From Chlorops oryzae (lineage: Eukaryota > Arthropoda > Insecta > Diptera > Chloropidae): DNA of 64,000 bases. The notes below the pieces were generated by a model. The model searched no databases. It saw only the letters and a program-made list of their open reading frames with translations, and was not told the origin of the DNA. Position 1 is the stretch's first letter. Each line of letters begins with the position of its first letter. Of the stretch, positions 61,831 through 64,000 are shown in pieces. The stretch spans positions 95,696,742-95,760,741 of the forward strand of contig CM035807.1 of assembly GCA_020466095.1 (NCBI GenBank), in the 5' to 3' direction. The translations under genes and the position numbers were made by a program.

Positions 61831-64000
61831 CTGCAAGAAAAGAGAAGAGGAAAAGAATATGAAGAAAAAACGTTACCAAATTAAATATCTATGAAAAACT
61901 TTTGCCGAAGCAGAAATGGACGAATACCACAACAGTAGGTATGTGGAGGGGGGCTAGAGAAAGCCATGTGAAACCATGGAAATTAATAAGCAGAAATTAC
62001 AAAAACGCGCAGATAGCATAATCAGTGAGGAAAAATGTAATTGAATTTGAGTATTCGGTAGCGGAGATCCGAAGAAGGTAATGTCTTGATGATGTTTAGG
62101 CCATTTTCTTTAACGATGAGTTTAGCTGCTAATAGCTAATGAATGTGCGCACTCAAGTGTCCGTTAAGTCCTTACGATTTACGGACTGAGTGTGCTTCGA
62201 ACGTAGCAAAATCTAAGCAAATCACCAAGAAATAGTTTCGTAATTTCCTAATAAAATTATGGATTTTTCCTCCCTCCCATTGCCATTAGAAAATAGCATC
62301 TATTTTTTTTTTTTTCTTAAGGCAAAGTTATTTACGAAGAGGTCTCCTTTCTAAGCATTAAAATAATTATTTTATTTTGCCTTGAGGTTGAAATTTAATT
62401 ACTTAATGGGTCATCCGTAGATGACTTTTTTTCCCCGAATTTTTTCTCACCATTTAAGTGTCCGAATGTAGGCGTATTTTCTCGCCCGCTTCGTGTTTCT
62501 TTTCTCTCTCAAGCGTTAAGAATTCAAAAATCTTATTCATGACTATAAATAGAATTCTATTAAGGGGACTTTTTTTTTTTAAAAAAAACTTGCATTTCGG
62601 GATAGGCGATCCCATTTCCTTTTAATTTTCCTAAAGAATAAAAGGAAGCAATTCAAACTCCTCTGTTAACCGTTGTCGATTTATCAGGAAAAAGATGAAA
62701 TGTGCTCTCAATTCAACAATTTTATGTCCCAAAATGTTGGCTGATTGTTGGCAAAGAGTATTTTGTCTATCATTTGACGTCCATAAAGAATATAGAGTAA
62801 GAATTTATCATTTTTATAACAAACTTTTACCTCTCCTGAGTCAATTTGAGTGCGAGTGACTCTCGATAGTCTTATTTATTACATTCTCTTCATTTTAGCT
62901 TTCCTTAGATTTAAAGCCATGACAGAACAAAATACGCATAGCCAACGGTGCACCGCGGTGTGCCTAATCAATGAATAAAAAAAATATATATGAAAAAAGA
63001 GCAAGAACCCAAGGAGAAGCTCATTTCTTCTGAGCAAAAGTCAACACATTTAAAAGCGTTAGATGCAATGAAAATGAAGCTTAATTTTTCCTTTTTTTTT
63101 TTTTGCTCTCTACTTCCCTTCAAAGTTTTTTTTTTTTACAATTTTTTGTCTCTCTTTAAGCACTGTTGGGAGTGAATGTCGCCGGCAAAGACTGCGAGAA
63201 ACTTTTTGAAAATGCGTGATTTTTGCAATCCTTTTCAAGCGATTCTTGACAATGACATCCACGACAGTAAAAGAAAAATCAATAGATAGAACAGCCACGA
63301 GAAAAGGTTGAAAAAATCCATGAAATATCTGGAATAAAAGGAGATATCAGCTTAACTCTTCAATTCCTGCTGCCACCTGCAGATGAGAGAGGTTTCTTTT
63401 GTACTTTTCGTCATAAAGAATTGTTTTTTCTTTTTAGTTTTCAAATTTTCATAATTTTTCAGCTAGGAAATTAGTACCTCCGATTGTCACGAATGCGATG
63501 TGTTCTTTAATTATATGTATATCTATGGTATAAATAGCTTTAAGCAGTGTTGCCAAAGTGTTTCAGAGGTTAAAGATTACCCCAAAATAAAGATTAATAT
63601 TTTATAAATGGGGCTCAGTAATAAAGATTTGGAAGAAAATCGCCAAGACCCACAAAAGATGCCTTAAAAGTTAAGTTAAAACAATCAAAAAGTGTCAGTA
63701 AAGTCTTCAAGCTCATTTCAGTGAAAACATCCTTAAAGACTTTGATTTATGTTATAAAATTTATGCATTAATTTGGATAAGTTAGCGGCAATTCTTGCCA
63801 TTTTTTCACACAGAAAACATTTAAATTCGGCACCTAAAGGTATGCATTTGAATATTTAAAACCCAATTTACATCATTTCATGTCATTAATAACGGAGCAT
63901 AATTCAGGCTTTAAAGATATCCTCACAACTTTCAAATCCCTTCTTCTAGACATGATAAAATGGGTAAAACAACAAGACTGAACGGATTTTTTACTATCAG
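61831..64000 (-). other. Upstream ed intron, continues past the window
   Basis: Sequence upstream of the ed ectodomain exon. No Ig-like exon was found, so the 5' exons lie beyond 64000. It contains T-runs and a copy of the dispersed repeat near 63830. Confidence 0.7.
63828..63890. repeat. Dispersed repeat, copy 2
   Basis: Counterpart of the segment at 54250-54310 in the same orientation, diverged by several substitutions. Confidence 0.45.

Noticed and set aside
61831..61879. Signal-peptide-like MVTFFLHILFLFSFLA in front of the ed Ig exon
   Set aside because: It is the pyrimidine tract of the intron acceptor read in frame, starts at a TTG, and real ed begins further upstream.
1..64000. CRISPR arrays, tRNA, rRNA, bacterial operons or phage genes
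   Set aside because: None seen; direct repeats present are satellites, microsatellites or transposon copies of a eukaryotic genome.

Overview
The window looks like a piece of a higher-fly (cyclorrhaphan dipteran) nuclear genome. It is AT-rich, has small GT-AG introns alongside introns of about 10 kb, and is full of simple-sequence DNA and degraded transposons. One of its genes matches the Drosophila cell-adhesion protein Echinoid down to the last four residues. A tephritid or related fly is likely, but the species cannot be settled from this sequence. No bacterial, viral, CRISPR, rRNA or tRNA content was recognised.

Two genes are well supported and converge on each other. On the + strand (15445-18990) a seven-exon gene encodes a secretory-pathway type I membrane protein: signal peptide, two sushi domains, one MAM domain, a somatomedin-B domain, a Thr-rich mucin-like stalk, one transmembrane helix and a short tail. 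I do not recognise it by name. On the - strand (61830 down to 36921) lie the last four coding exons of echinoid (ed): five Ig domains, FN3 sequence, a transmembrane helix, and a cytoplasmic tail ending in the PDZ-binding motif EIIV. The 5' end of ed (signal peptide and first Ig domains) is beyond position 64000. Its introns of 11.8 kb and 9.6 kb fill most of 37-59 kb.

Layout: 1-1307 tandem array with a ~496-bp unit; 1308-1556 small TIR element; 2.2-2.9 kb foldback element; 3-12 kb intergenic with microsatellites and a possible core promoter near 11.2 kb; 12.07-14.9 kb cluster of one foldback element and two mini-me/DINE-like elements; 15.4-19.0 kb sushi/MAM/SMB gene; 19-33 kb intergenic with LINE debris, a 126-bp palindrome, a long CT tract and weak coding candidates on the - strand; 33.0-33.5 kb another mini-me/DINE-like element; 33.5-36.9 kb AT-rich 3' UTR/downstream region of ed; 36.9-61.8 kb ed exons and introns (with a hAT-like MITE flanked by a perfect 8-bp target duplication, a LINE remnant and a small antisense ORF); 61.8-64 kb upstream ed intron.

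Both supported genes encode modular cell-surface proteins, and most of their domain-bearing exons are phase 1-1. No clearly new biological system stands out. The best leads are the unusual sushi-sushi-MAM-SMB-mucin receptor, a possible intron-retention form of ed, a PPxY-containing ORF overlapping the edge of an ed exon, a lone type II membrane-anchor exon at 31.4-31.6 kb, and the nested foldback elements.
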